Below are positions 46,575 through 55,269 of a stretch of DNA of 64,000 nucleotides, one piece after another. Position 1 is the stretch's first letter. Every line of letters begins with the position of its first letter. A program made the position numbers and the translations under genes. The DNA is from Fictibacillus arsenicus (lineage in GTDB: Bacteria; Bacillota; Bacilli; Bacillales; Fictibacillaceae): the NCBI RefSeq assembly GCF_001999465.1, contig NZ_MQMF01000003.1:248001-312000 (forward strand). Direction: 5' to 3'. Below the pieces are notes generated by a model, which saw only the letters and a list, made by a program, of their open reading frames with translations, made no database searches and was not told where the DNA came from.

Positions 46575-48257
46575 TTACATTTGTTTAGGTGTCTGAATTC
46601 CTAATAATCTTAAGCCCTCTTTTAGAACGATTTGTATGCTGGCGCATAATGCAAGCCTTTCTGCGGTTTCATCGCTATTAAGAATTTTGACACTTCCATA
46701 ATAATGGTTGAACTTGTGCGATAACTTTAAAACATATTTTGATATTATAGAAGGTTCTTTTCGGAAAAATGCGTTTTGTACAATTAACGGAAACTCATTT
46801 AAAACAGAAATAAGCTCCCAGCTCTCTTCTGCAATTGAAAATTCATCTGGCATTTGACCATTAAAATTTCCTTTATTTAATAACGTTTGAATTCTAGCAG
46901 CTGTATATTGCACGTAAGGTCCTGTATCTCCTTCAAACTTGAGCATCTGTTCAAAAGAGAATTCAACATCATTTCCTTTTTCATTTTTTAAATCGTGAAA
47001 GATCACTGCTCCTACTCCAACTTGACGAGCGACTTCATCTACCTTGAGTAATGCTGGATTTTTTTCTCGGATATTATTTTCAGCAAGCTGAATAGCATCT
47101 AATAGTACGGTCTCAAGCAAAACAGTTCTTCCTTTTCGTGTACTCATTTTCTTCCCGTCCTGCAAAATAAGCCCGAATGGAACATGATGCATATTTTTTG
47201 CCCATTCATAACCCATTTTACTAAGTACACGTTTAATTTGTTCAAAATGCAGAGATTGTTCATGCCCAACAACATAAAAAGCTTGATCAAAATCGTAAGT
47301 GTTCTTTCTATAGATTGCTGCAGTTATGTCACGTGTAGCATAAAGTGTTGCTCCATCTGTTTTTTTTATCAGACACGGCGATATGTCTTCACCAACATTT
47401 ACGATTTGAGCACCGTCGGAAAGTTCAAGAAGGTTTTTCTCCATCAGCTCTTTTACTGTAGCATCCATTTTATCGTTGAAAAATGCCTCTCCGTTATAAG
47501 AATCGAATTTGACACCAAGAAGTTCATAAATCTTCTGAAATGCGTTTAATGATACTTCTTTAAACCAGACCCACAATTGTGTTGCTTTCGGATCACCATC
47601 TTCCAGTTGCTTGAACCATTTTCTGCCTTCATCGTTTAATGAAGAATCTTCATCTGCTTCTTCATGAAAGCGGACATATAGTTTTGTCAGTTCTGGGATT
47701 GGATTGGCTTTAACTTTCTCTTCTGTTCCCCATCGTAAATAAGCAGAGATTAATTTTCCAAACTGAGTACCCCAGTCTCCGAGATAATTGATTTTCACCG
47801 TTTCATAACCGCATTTTTCACTGATTGATGCTAAAGAGGATCCGATCACTGTTGAACGAAGGTGTCCCATTGAAAAAGGTTTCGCAATATTTGGAGATGA
47901 CAAGTCAAACACAATTGTTTTGTCTTTTCCAATTAAATGACTGCCATAATTCTCTTGTTCTTTTAATATGTTAGTTATCAGGTTAGCTGCCGCCGATTTT
48001 TTATCCAAGAACACATTCACATAACCACCAACGGTTTCAATCTTGCTAAATAGACTTGGGAGGCTGCCAGCTGACAATCTAATAGCGATCTCAGCGGGTG
48101 AAGTTCTATAGATTTTTGCTAGCTGAAAACAAGGAAAAGCTAAATCACCTTGATGAAGCTGCTTCGGTTTTTCGATTAAAGCTACGATTTGTTCAAAAGT
48201 GAGATCTGTTCCAATCTGGTTATGAAGATAAGATGCAAACTCGTTTTTTTCATTCAT
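46575..48257 (-). CDS. argS: Arginyl-tRNA synthetase, ArgS2-like
   Basis: Class I synthetase that charges tRNA-Arg. Its 560 residues comprise an N-terminal Add1-type domain (1-110), the catalytic region with the HIGH-equivalent PFSMGHLRST, a KMSK-type loop DGKKMSTRKG, and a C-terminal DALR anticodon-binding domain. It differs clearly from the B. subtilis ArgS sequence in its N-terminus and in having Ser for the first His of HIGH, so it looks like the second type found in some Bacillus. ATG 48257 follows GGGAGGGG. It is preceded by an arginine T-box and a strong promoter. A second, standard argS may exist elsewhere. Confidence 0.9.
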   Translation of the reverse strand: MNEKNEFASYLHNQIGTDLTFEQIVALIEKPKQLHQGDLAFPCFQLAKIYRTSPAEIAIRLSAGSLPSLFSKIETVGGYVNVFLDKKSAAANLITNILKEQENYGSHLIGKDKTIVFDLSSPNIAKPFSMGHLRSTVIGSSLASISEKCGYETVKINYLGDWGTQFGKLISAYLRWGTEEKVKANPIPELTKLYVRFHEEADEDSSLNDEGRKWFKQLEDGDPKATQLWVWFKEVSLNAFQKIYELLGVKFDSYNGEAFFNDKMDATVKELMEKNLLELSDGAQIVNVGEDISPCLIKKTDGATLYATRDITAAIYRKNTYDFDQAFYVVGHEQSLHFEQIKRVLSKMGYEWAKNMHHVPFGLILQDGKKMSTRKGRTVLLETVLLDAIQLAENNIREKNPALLKVDEVARQVGVGAVIFHDLKNEKGNDVEFSFEQMLKFEGDTGPYVQYTAARIQTLLNKGNFNGQMPDEFSIAEESWELISVLNEFPLIVQNAFFRKEPSIISKYVLKLSHKFNHYYGSVKILNSDETAERLALCASIQIVLKEGLRLLGIQTPKQM

Positions 48258-48274
48258 ATTTTCCCCTCCCAAAA

Positions 48275-48495
48275 TAAAAAACCGTCTCTTCTATTAATAG
48301 AAGAGACGGATTAAACCGCGGTACCACTCTTGTTGCCTTTTAAAGGCCGCTTGATCTGTTAACGGGCTGTCCCGGTTTGCTCTATGGAATTTTCAAGCAA
48401 ACATTTCCAAAGTGCGCTTCTTCTGTCAGCTGTGCCCGGCTTCCACCAATCCCGGCTCTCTATAACAAACTAGACAGAGTACTCTCTTTTTCATA
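48275..48495 (-). promoter_or_regulatory. T-box riboswitch with arginine specifier
   Basis: The core AGAGTGGTACCGCGG (48316-48330) is followed by a perfect terminator stem CCGTCTCTTCTAT/ATAGAAGAGACGG (48282-48309) and a T run. Stem I carries GAGAGCCGGGATTGGTGG. The specifier region GAAGCGCACTTTG gives CGC (48414-48416), an arginine codon, followed by A as expected. Uncharged tRNA-Arg should therefore raise argS transcription. Confidence 0.94.
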
Positions 48496-48520
48496 AATGT
48501 TCGGCTATTTAGTTTTTCAT

Positions 48521-48549
48521 ATTATATGAGGGAAATTATTAAAAGTCAA
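48521..48549 (-). promoter_or_regulatory. SigA promoter of the argS T-box leader
   Basis: TTGACT (48544-48549), a 17-base spacer and TATAAT (48521-48526) on the minus strand form a near-consensus promoter just upstream of stem I. Confidence 0.85.
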
Positions 48550-48559
48550 CATATTCCAT

Positions 48560-48832
48560 TTAATCAAAATCTAAGTAATCTTTCATCCTTTTAATGTATC
48601 GTTTCAGCCTGAACAATGTTTCTGTTCGCAAATACTTGGATGTGAATGCAGAGGAAATAGCTTGTATAGAAACGAAAACGCCGTGTTCATTCACTCTTAC
48701 TGGTATGATACCGGTAAAGATCGTCTCTCCGCTGCTTTTATAAAGAAGTTCTGTTGATACCAAAACTAGTTTTTCATCCGGTTGTTCTCCACGCTGAACT
48801 GACTCAACTTCAAATAAAAATTGAACGCTCAT
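48560..48832 (-). CDS. Small conserved hypothetical protein
   Basis: 90 residues, not recognised. It opens MSVQFLFEVESVQRGEQPDEK, with alternating hydrophobic residues suggesting beta strands to about 65, and a basic helix RLKRYIKRMKDYLDFD at the end. There is no signal peptide, membrane segment or cysteine. ATG 48832 follows AAAGGAG, so it is probably a real gene. It lies just upstream of the argS promoter on the same strand, and its stop is 10 bp from the -35 box. Confidence 0.65.
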   Translation of the reverse strand: MSVQFLFEVESVQRGEQPDEKLVLVSTELLYKSSGETIFTGIIPVRVNEHGVFVSIQAISSAFTSKYLRTETLFRLKRYIKRMKDYLDFD

Positions 48833-48919
48833 AGCTGCTCCTTTACGTTTGTGTCGATAATTATATGATATAATGCATTAGCTTTGTTTGTCAGTTAAAA
48901 CCATAAAGGAAGTATGCAA

Positions 48920-50281
48920 ATGTTCCAGACACACACATTGAAAGATAAATACAAACAATTTTTAATTTTGGTTGTTCCTGTTCTCATTACTCAGCTTGGA
49001 CTATATGCGATGAACTTTTTCGACACAGTTATGAGCGGTCATGCTGGTGCGAAACAGCTTGCAGGTGTTGCTATAGGCACTAGTCTTTGGGTGCCGATTT
49101 TCACAGGTTTAAACGGGATCTTAATGGCATTGACTCCGATAGTATCTCAGCTTACAGGTGCAAAAGACACTAAAAACGTTCCTAGAGCTGTCATGCAGGC
49201 AGTTTATCTTTCCGTTGTTATTTCAATAATCGTTATTGTTCTTGGTTCCTTTATATTGGATCCTATTTTGAATGCGATGTCGTTAGAGGGTGAGGTCGAA
49301 CGTGTAGCAAGAGGATATTTAATCGCTTTGTCTTTTGGGATATTGCCATTATTTTTGTACGGTGCGTTAAGATCCTTTATAGATGCGTTGGGCCAAACTA
49401 GAATCTCAATGTTTGTTACACTATTTGCATTACCAGTAAATGCTTTCTTCAACTATCTATTTATATTTGGTAAGGCTGGATTTCCTGAACTTGGAGGAAT
49501 TGGCGCAGGGATAGCCTCTTCAATCACATATTGGATTTCAGCTATTATAACAATTGTTATTGTAATGAAAACGAACGAATTTAGAAGTTATCATCTATTT
49601 AAAAATTTCTATAAACCTTCACTTTCAGCATGGAAGGAACAATTGAAAATCGGAATACCAATTGGGCTGGCAATCTTTTTTGAAGTTAGTATTTTTGCTG
49701 CAGTTACATTATTAATGAGTGACTTTAATACAGTTACAATTGCTGCTCATCAGGCTGCTTTAAATTTTGCTTCTTTCCTTTATATGCTCCCATTGAGCAT
49801 TTCCTTTGCTCTTACGATAGCTGTTGGATTTGAAGTTGGCGCATCACGGTATAAAGATGCTGCACAATACGGTTATATTGGAATTTTTACAGCAATTGGC
49901 TTTGCCTTGATTTCTTCAGGTTTTCTTATTGCCTTTGATGAACAAGTTGCCAGCATTTACTCGAATGAACCAGATGTAATACAGCTTACTACCTCTTTTT
50001 TATGGTACGCGGTGTTTTTCCAGCTAGCTGATGCGATAGGAGCCCCTATACAGGGTGCGTTAAGAGGATATAAAGATGTAAATGTTACATTTATATTGTC
50101 ATTCATCTCTTATTGGGTACTTGGATTGCCTGTTGGGTATTATTTAGCCAACTTCACTTCTTTAGGGGCATATGGATACTGGATAGGATTAATTTCAGGT
50201 CTATCAGCTGGGGCAATCATGCTATTTATTCGTCTTAAATCTATACAATCAAACTCTTATACCAAACTAATAAACAAATAA
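48920..50281 (+). CDS. MATE-family multidrug efflux transporter (NorM-like)
   Basis: A 453-residue membrane protein with twelve predicted segments. The N-terminal MATE pattern is clear: LILVVPVLITQLGLYAMNFFDTVMSGHAGAKQLAGVAIG, with repeats of the fold at mid-protein (IGIPIGLAIFFEVSIFAAVTLL). These proteins export cationic drugs using sodium or proton gradients; the actual substrates are unknown. I prefer ATG 48920, 9 bases after AAAGGAAG, over ATG 48914. It is divergent from the small gene at 48560. Confidence 0.85.
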   Translation: MFQTHTLKDKYKQFLILVVPVLITQLGLYAMNFFDTVMSGHAGAKQLAGVAIGTSLWVPIFTGLNGILMALTPIVSQLTGAKDTKNVPRAVMQAVYLSVVISIIVIVLGSFILDPILNAMSLEGEVERVARGYLIALSFGILPLFLYGALRSFIDALGQTRISMFVTLFALPVNAFFNYLFIFGKAGFPELGGIGAGIASSITYWISAIITIVIVMKTNEFRSYHLFKNFYKPSLSAWKEQLKIGIPIGLAIFFEVSIFAAVTLLMSDFNTVTIAAHQAALNFASFLYMLPLSISFALTIAVGFEVGASRYKDAAQYGYIGIFTAIGFALISSGFLIAFDEQVASIYSNEPDVIQLTTSFLWYAVFFQLADAIGAPIQGALRGYKDVNVTFILSFISYWVLGLPVGYYLANFTSLGAYGYWIGLISGLSAGAIMLFIRLKSIQSNSYTKLINK

Positions 50282-50300
50282 ACCAGCCAATGGCTGGTTT
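50280..50300. terminator. Bidirectional terminator between the MATE and msrAB genes
   Basis: AAACCAGCCA and TGGCTGGTTT form a 10-bp stem with one central base. The stem overlaps both stop codons, an economical convergent arrangement. Confidence 0.7.
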
Positions 50301-51261
50301 ATTTGTTATCAAAAAGTGTCAAGTATTCTTCATAACCCTTTTCCTTTAATTGGTCTTTTGGAATAAAGCGGAGAGCAGCAGAATTTATGCAATAACGAAG
50401 ACCGCCTTTATCTCTAGGACCATCTGTAAAAACATGGCCCAGATGAGAATCAGCTTCTTTGCTTCTGACTTCTGTACGGATCATCCCATGAGAAAGATCC
50501 TCTTTTTCATCAACCGTCGAAGAACGAACAGGTTTAGTAAAACTTGGCCACCCGCAGCTGCTGTCAAACTTATCAAGAGAAGTAAAAAGCGGTTCCCCAG
50601 AAACAATATCGACATAAAGACCTTCTTCCGTGTGATCCCAAAATTCATTTTGAAAAGGGGGTTCTGTTGCATCGTTCTGTGTAACGTTATATTGCAATGG
50701 GTTCAGTGTTTTCAGTATCTCCTCTTTTTTCCCTTTATCTTCCCAATGTGATTTTATAAAGAGATCACGTCCAGAACCCTGTCGGTATCTTTTATAATGG
50801 AATGGATTTTTCTTATGATAATCTTGATGATATTCTTCAGCTTTATAAAAAGTCTGAGCAGGCAGAATTAAGGTTGCAATTGGCTTATCGAACCGTCCAC
50901 TCTTCTGTAATTCATCTTTAGATTGTTCAGCTATATTTTTTTGATCTTCATTGTGATAGAAAATGGCTGTGCGATAAGAGTCTCCTCTATCATAGAATTG
51001 TCCCCCTGCATCTGTAGGGTCAATTTGCTTCCAGAAAACAGATACTATTTTTTCATAAGAAATGATTGATGGGTCAAAAGTGATTTGGACAGCTTCAAAA
51101 TGCCCTGTCGTCTCACTGCACACTTCTTTATACGTAGGATTTTCTTTATGTCCTCCTGTATAGCCTGATTCAACTTTAATAATCCCTGGCCACTCTTCAA
51201 AAGGTGTAACCATGCACCAAAAGCAACCTCCTGCAAAAGTCGCAATTTCATAATTCTTCAT
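50299..51261 (-). CDS. msrAB: Fused methionine sulfoxide reductase MsrA-MsrB
   Basis: Repairs both stereoisomers of methionine sulfoxide in oxidised proteins. Residues 1-155 are MsrA with the active site GCFWC (Cys13, Cys16). Residues 175-315 are MsrB with [11 protein letters not shown] and the catalytic Cys in [12 protein letters not shown]. The zinc CxxC pairs of some MsrB are not obvious. In B. subtilis these are two separate genes, so the fusion is notable but common elsewhere. ATG 51261 follows AAAGGAG. No partners and no membrane anchor, so it acts in the cytoplasm. Confidence 0.95.
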   Translation of the reverse strand: MKNYEIATFAGGCFWCMVTPFEEWPGIIKVESGYTGGHKENPTYKEVCSETTGHFEAVQITFDPSIISYEKIVSVFWKQIDPTDAGGQFYDRGDSYRTAIFYHNEDQKNIAEQSKDELQKSGRFDKPIATLILPAQTFYKAEEYHQDYHKKNPFHYKRYRQGSGRDLFIKSHWEDKGKKEEILKTLNPLQYNVTQNDATEPPFQNEFWDHTEEGLYVDIVSGEPLFTSLDKFDSSCGWPSFTKPVRSSTVDEKEDLSHGMIRTEVRSKEADSHLGHVFTDGPRDKGGLRYCINSAALRFIPKDQLKEKGYEEYLTLFDNK

Positions 51262-51332
51262 GAAATCAAACTCCTTTCATTTGTTCCATCATATAAGAAT
51301 GCGATGTAAAAGCATAGAAAAAGACCTCAACC

Positions 51333-52292
51333 TTACCCTTTTTTTACGAGCGGCCCTGTAGTTACAGGGCTTTTAATCGGAGCTAGTGGTTTATCTTTCT
51401 TCAGTTTTCGGGTATTTTTTAAAAAGGAATAAAGTCCTAATAGCACGATTGCTCCGCCAGTCCATTGTGAGAAAGTTAATGTTTCGTTTAATAATAAATA
51501 CGCAAGCAATGAAGCTCCTACAGGCTCGCCTAATATAGCCATAGAGATCGTTGCAGCCGTTACGTATTTTAGAAGCCAATTGAAAAGAACATGTCCAAAA
51601 ACGGTCGGCACAATGGCTAGCAATAGAAATATACCCCAATCTTTATCGGAATATCCTGTCATCGGGATTTGCAAAAGTGCATTGTAAACAGCAAAGACGA
51701 TAACTGCAGATAAAAATACAGAAAAACTATAAATAGCTGCTGGTATCGTTTTAAGAAGCTTTTGACCGATCAGCATGTGAACAGCAACTACGATTGTTCC
51801 TAATATGGATAGTATATCTCCGTGTATATGCTGTTTTGAGATACCAATGTCTCCCCAGCCAATCATGACAGCACCTGTAATGGCAACCAGCATTCCGATA
51901 ATAGCTGGTTTTGATGTTTTTTCACGAAAAGCAAAATATGCACCTGCCATTACAAAAACCGGCTGCAGTGAAAGCAATATTGTGGAGCTTGCAACAGTTG
52001 TTAACTTTAAAGAACCCATCCAAAACAAGAAGTGGAGAGCTAAGAATATTCCTGATAAAAGCAGCAGTATCCATTCTCTTAAGGTGATGCTTTTGAGAGC
52101 AATAATGTGCTTCAATGTAAATGGCAGCATTAAAAATAAAGTAAATAAGAGCCGGTACATTCCCTGTACAGATACAGGAGCGTCTGACCATTTTACAAAA
52201 ATAGATGAAAATGATACAGCAATAATTCCGATAATCAATGGAATAAAAACGGGTATTTTGAGCGTATCGTTCTTCAATTTGTCACCATGCAC
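51333..52292 (-). CDS. EamA-family (DMT superfamily) transporter
   Basis: A 319-residue membrane protein with about ten segments in two EamA repeats (IPLIIGIIAVSFSSIFVKWSDAPV and GDILSILGTIVVAVHMLIG) and a basic C-terminal tail. It likely exports small metabolites or drugs, but the substrate is unknown. The end of the gene carries a GCCCTG/CAGGGC hairpin in the coding sequence, which may aid termination. ATG 52292 has a poor ribosome site, so the start is uncertain by a few codons. Confidence 0.8.
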   Translation of the reverse strand: MHGDKLKNDTLKIPVFIPLIIGIIAVSFSSIFVKWSDAPVSVQGMYRLLFTLFLMLPFTLKHIIALKSITLREWILLLLSGIFLALHFLFWMGSLKLTTVASSTILLSLQPVFVMAGAYFAFREKTSKPAIIGMLVAITGAVMIGWGDIGISKQHIHGDILSILGTIVVAVHMLIGQKLLKTIPAAIYSFSVFLSAVIVFAVYNALLQIPMTGYSDKDWGIFLLLAIVPTVFGHVLFNWLLKYVTAATISMAILGEPVGASLLAYLLLNETLTFSQWTGGAIVLLGLYSFLKNTRKLKKDKPLAPIKSPVTTGPLVKKG

Positions 52293-52353
52293 TTTCTAGG
52301 CATATTTATGTTAGTATTTATTATTATAAATTTTACAAGGAGGAGGGATAAAA

Positions 52354-53178
52354 GTGAAAAAAAGATATATCGTATCCTTGCTTCTTTTATTCATCTTAAT
52401 TGGTATAGCTGGATGGTATTACTATCCACAGTATAAAATAAACCAAATTAAAGAAGCATCGGTTATTGTTAAAAGTGAAAATAAAGATAAGAAGCAAATA
52501 ACTTATCTTGAATACTTCAAAGACAGTCCAAAATCATCATTCAGTCACTTAGTACTTGGTGATTCCGTTGCACAAGGAAGAGGTTCTGAAGAAGGAGGAT
52601 TTGCTCAAAAGGTAAATACAAATCTCCAGAGCTTAACTGACAAAACCTTTGTTCTTGAAAACCAAGGGATTTCTGGTGCAACCAGCCAAGGATTGCTGAA
52701 TCAGCTGCAAATCCCCGCCGTGCAGGATTCGGTAAAAAAAGCAGATATTATTTCGCTTAATATCGGCGGCAATGATCTTGTTCAAATCGCAAAAGAAGAA
52801 GGCCCTCTTAAAGCTATTCAAAGCTATGATGAAGTTAAAACCGATTACGAACAAAATTTAGAAGATATATTTAAACTAATCCGGAAACATAACCCGAATG
52901 CTGTATTAGTGCTTAATGAATTATATAATGTTGTGAAATCAGAGAAAAACTATTATCCCGCAACAGAAAAATTATTAAATGACTGGAATTTAATTGCTTA
53001 TGAAACAGCACTTTCCCATCCGCCGTCTGTAGTGGTTCCTGTAAGTGACGCACTTCAAACAGAAGATATTGATAAATGGCTATATGACTCTATTCATCCT
53101 AATGATGAAGGATATGACAGAATTGCCGCAAAAACAATTACTACATTTCAAAATCATTCTTATAAAAAAGCTCAATAA
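52354..53178 (+). CDS. SGNH/GDSL-family hydrolase, membrane-anchored
   Basis: A 274-residue protein with an N-terminal anchor (residues 4-25, LLLLFILIGIAGWYYYP), so it works outside the membrane. The GDSL block LGDSVAQGRG holds the nucleophile Ser, GISGATSQG and IGGNDL supply oxyanion residues, and DSIHPNDEGY gives the catalytic Asp and His. All four SGNH blocks are present. It resembles YpmR-type lipases or esterases of Bacillus. GTG 52354 follows GGAGGAGGG. It overlaps the convergent downstream gene by 7 bp. Confidence 0.85.
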   Translation: MKKRYIVSLLLLFILIGIAGWYYYPQYKINQIKEASVIVKSENKDKKQITYLEYFKDSPKSSFSHLVLGDSVAQGRGSEEGGFAQKVNTNLQSLTDKTFVLENQGISGATSQGLLNQLQIPAVQDSVKKADIISLNIGGNDLVQIAKEEGPLKAIQSYDEVKTDYEQNLEDIFKLIRKHNPNAVLVLNELYNVVKSEKNYYPATEKLLNDWNLIAYETALSHPPSVVVPVSDALQTEDIDKWLYDSIHPNDEGYDRIAAKTITTFQNHSYKKAQ

Positions 53179-53564
53179 TTTAATGAACTGCAAGTATCAT
53201 TCAATACTTTCATATCACCGTTCCAATGTTTAATCTCTGGTAAAAAATAGAATGCAGCTGCATCTCTTAGGTTATTTAGGATTCTGTCCGGATCATACAG
53301 AAATAAGAGCTTTTTACTGCCGAGCGCAATTCCCATTTCTGTATGACACCCTTTTCCTCCGGGCAGAATTACGATAACCACATCTGATTCTAACACCCCT
53401 TTAAATTCTTTTACTCCGATGTCTGCCAGTGTTTCAATCGTTTCCGCTCTTTTGTGTTGAGTCCAATCATATGTATGTTTCCATCCTAGCTGTGTCTGAA
53501 TATCAATTGACATCTTTTGAACAAGCTCTTTATTTATAAAACTGGATGCGTTATAAAATTTCAT
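53172..53564 (-). CDS. Nucleoside 2-deoxyribosyltransferase-like protein
   Basis: A 130-residue protein with MKFYNASSFINKELVQ, HTYDWTQHKRAET, SDVVIVILPGGKGCHTEMGIALGSKKLLFLYD. The order of motifs matches the small nucleoside deoxyribosyltransferase fold, with Glu in GCHTEMG at the usual nucleophile position. It may act on nucleotides or nucleosides; the function is inferred from the fold. It stands alone, divergent from the proC-type gene, with an ATTACA/TGTAAT palindrome between them. Confidence 0.75.
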   Translation of the reverse strand: MKFYNASSFINKELVQKMSIDIQTQLGWKHTYDWTQHKRAETIETLADIGVKEFKGVLESDVVIVILPGGKGCHTEMGIALGSKKLLFLYDPDRILNNLRDAAAFYFLPEIKHWNGDMKVLNDTCSSLNY

Positions 53565-53605
53565 TGTTTCTCTCCTTCAATGTAAACGTTTTAATGTGAA
53601 AATCA

Positions 53606-53623
53606 TATTACAATCCTGTAATA
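53606..53623. promoter_or_regulatory. Palindrome between divergent genes, operator candidate
   Basis: TATTACA-ATCC-TGTAATA is a perfect 7-4-7 inverted repeat in the divergent gap between the deoxyribosyltransferase-like gene and proI. I recognise no known regulator for it. Confidence 0.4.
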
Positions 53624-53708
53624 ATGAACAGATAAACTTGCATCTAATTGTGAACATGTTAACATAGTACTTTATAAATAACAGTTAAAATTTTGAAAGA
53701 GGGGTTGC

Positions 53709-54548
53709 ATGTTAAAATACAGAAACATTTCTTTTATTGGTGCAGGATCTATGGCAGAAGCAATGATATCAGGTCTTATTAATAAAGCTGGTATCTCGCC
53801 TGAAAGGATTACTGCAGCAAATCATTCTAATGTTGAAAGAAGATCCGAACTAATTAACAAATACGATATTCAAGCTGTTTCTTTTAATGAGCTCTCATTA
53901 AAGAATACAGATGTGATTATTCTTGCGGTAAAACCAAAACAAGCAGAAGAGGTTCTGCAGCAACTAAAGCCTAATTTGCAAGACCATCATATCATTTTGT
54001 CTGTTCTTGCTGGAATTTCAACACCATTCATTGAAGAGATTATTGGAAAACAACTCCCAGTAATTCGTGTTATGCCTAATACATCTAGTATGATTGGAGA
54101 ATCCATAACCGGAATCAGTGCTGGTGAGTATGTAAAAAATGAAGATTTGGATTTAGCTCAAGAATTATCGAAAGCAATTGGGAAAGTAAAAATTATCTCT
54201 GAGAAACAAATGGATGTTTTCACAGGAATCGCAGGAAGCGGTCCAGCATATTTCTACTATCTGCTAGAACATATGGAAGATGTAGCAGTTGAAAACGGAC
54301 TTGATCGAGAGATGGCTCGAGATATTGCAGCCCAGACATTATACGGAGCAAGTAAAATGGTTATGGAATCAGATGATTCACCTGCTGAGCTACGCAAAAG
54401 AGTTACTTCACCGAACGGTACGACTGCAGCCGGCCTGGATGCTCTAGATGAAAACGGCGGCGGCAAAGCAATTGAAGCTGCTGTAGAAAATGCTGCTAAA
54501 CGTTCGAAAACATTGCGTAAAGAATTTGAAAAAGTGCCTGTACTCTAA
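53709..54548 (+). CDS. proI: Pyrroline-5-carboxylate reductase
   Basis: Last step of proline synthesis, reducing 1-pyrroline-5-carboxylate with NADPH. Its 279 residues include the dinucleotide loop FIGAGSMAEAMISG near 9-22, and the ProC signature ITSPNGTTAAGLDALDENG type block near 240 (here VTSPNGTTAAG). Bacillus carries several paralogues (ProG, ProH, ProI, ComER); I call it ProI-like with moderate confidence. ATG 53709 follows AAGAGGGG. Ends in a clear terminator. Confidence 0.88.
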   Translation: MLKYRNISFIGAGSMAEAMISGLINKAGISPERITAANHSNVERRSELINKYDIQAVSFNELSLKNTDVIILAVKPKQAEEVLQQLKPNLQDHHIILSVLAGISTPFIEEIIGKQLPVIRVMPNTSSMIGESITGISAGEYVKNEDLDLAQELSKAIGKVKIISEKQMDVFTGIAGSGPAYFYYLLEHMEDVAVENGLDREMARDIAAQTLYGASKMVMESDDSPAELRKRVTSPNGTTAAGLDALDENGGGKAIEAAVENAAKRSKTLRKEFEKVPVL

Positions 54549-54558
54549 AATATAAAAA

Positions 54559-54590
54559 ACACAAAGCTGTTATACGGCTTTGTGTTTTTT
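54559..54590 (+). terminator. Terminator after the pyrroline-5-carboxylate reductase gene
   Basis: ACACAAAGC and GCTTTGTGT pair with loop TGTTATACG; six T follow. It lies 10 bp past the stop. Confidence 0.85.
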
Positions 54591-54618
54591 GTGTTTTCTA
54601 AACATTGTATTTTTTGGA

Positions 54619-54745
54619 AGTTGTTGATTTCCGGTCCAAGTACTCGCTTTCCGCGGGGCAGGCGGTGAGCCACATTCGTACGTTTCACTTTTAAGTGTCT
54701 CACCTGTCCGCCAGTCTCGAAGGAGTCTCTCGCCTTTCACTACAT
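54619..54745 (+). repeat. Dispersed intergenic repeat, copy 4, diverged
   Basis: The left half matches the family (GTTGATTTCCGGTCCAAG, CTCGCTTTCCGCGGGGCAGG, GGTGAGCC). The middle is replaced by unrelated bases, and CCGCCAGTCTCGAAGGAGTC resumes before the copy decays without the usual AATCAACT end. The remaining part of the 311-bp gap up to the yppG-like gene shows nothing else. Confidence 0.75.
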
Positions 54746-54859
54746 TCAGGATGTGAATAAAATTTGGACAGGGCGTTTTAATCAGTTCCTCCTAAGGGTT
54801 ATGTCCCTTTTTGTATAGTTGAATATATATATATAGAAACTATTTTGAGGTGATTTTTT

Positions 54860-55240
54860 TTGAAAGAGAAATCTGCGAGAATGTTCCCTTATGGCGGATA
54901 TGATCCTTTTTCCACTCCTTCTTCAAAAGTATTCTCCCAAAGCCATAACATCCCTGACAGACCTCCTTATGCACCAGCAGCTCCTGCTCTCACAATGCCA
55001 CAGCAATATACACAAGCATTCCCACAGCCATATATGCCATATATGCCGCCAATAATGCCCCCTGGATTAGCCCCTCATCCAATGATGCAGGGTATGCCAT
55101 TTCAAGGAAAGCAACAGAATACATCGATGTACCCAAACACACAAGGTTCAGGATTTAATTTTGGCAAGATGATGGGTGGAGCAAACCAAGTTATGGGTCT
55201 AGCTCAGCAAATGGGAAACATACTTTCTTTATTTAAATAG
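54860..55240 (+). CDS. yppG: YppG-like proline-rich protein
   Basis: 126 residues of low complexity rich in Pro, Met, Gln and Tyr, with repeats such as PYMPYMPPIMPP, then a hydrophobic C-terminal helix (MGLAQQMGNILSLF). It fits the YppG family of Bacillus; the role is unknown, and a spore-related surface role is only suggested by the composition. It starts at TTG 54860 after GAGGTGA. In B. subtilis yppG lies in the same chromosomal neighbourhood as yppC, and here the convergent neighbour is YppC-like, which supports the naming. Confidence 0.75.
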   Translation: MKEKSARMFPYGGYDPFSTPSSKVFSQSHNIPDRPPYAPAAPALTMPQQYTQAFPQPYMPYMPPIMPPGLAPHPMMQGMPFQGKQQNTSMYPNTQGSGFNFGKMMGGANQVMGLAQQMGNILSLFK

Positions 55241-55269
55241 AGCCTTTTAAAGGCCTCTATTTTTTTTTA
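55236..55269 (+). terminator. Terminator after yppG
   Basis: AAATAGAG-CCTTT and AAAGG-CCTCTATTT pair, followed by eight T on the plus strand. It begins inside the yppG stop region. Confidence 0.8.

Noticed and set aside
51805-52299. 164-residue open frame antisense to the EamA gene
   Set aside because: Opposite-strand shadow of a membrane protein gene, with no ribosome site.
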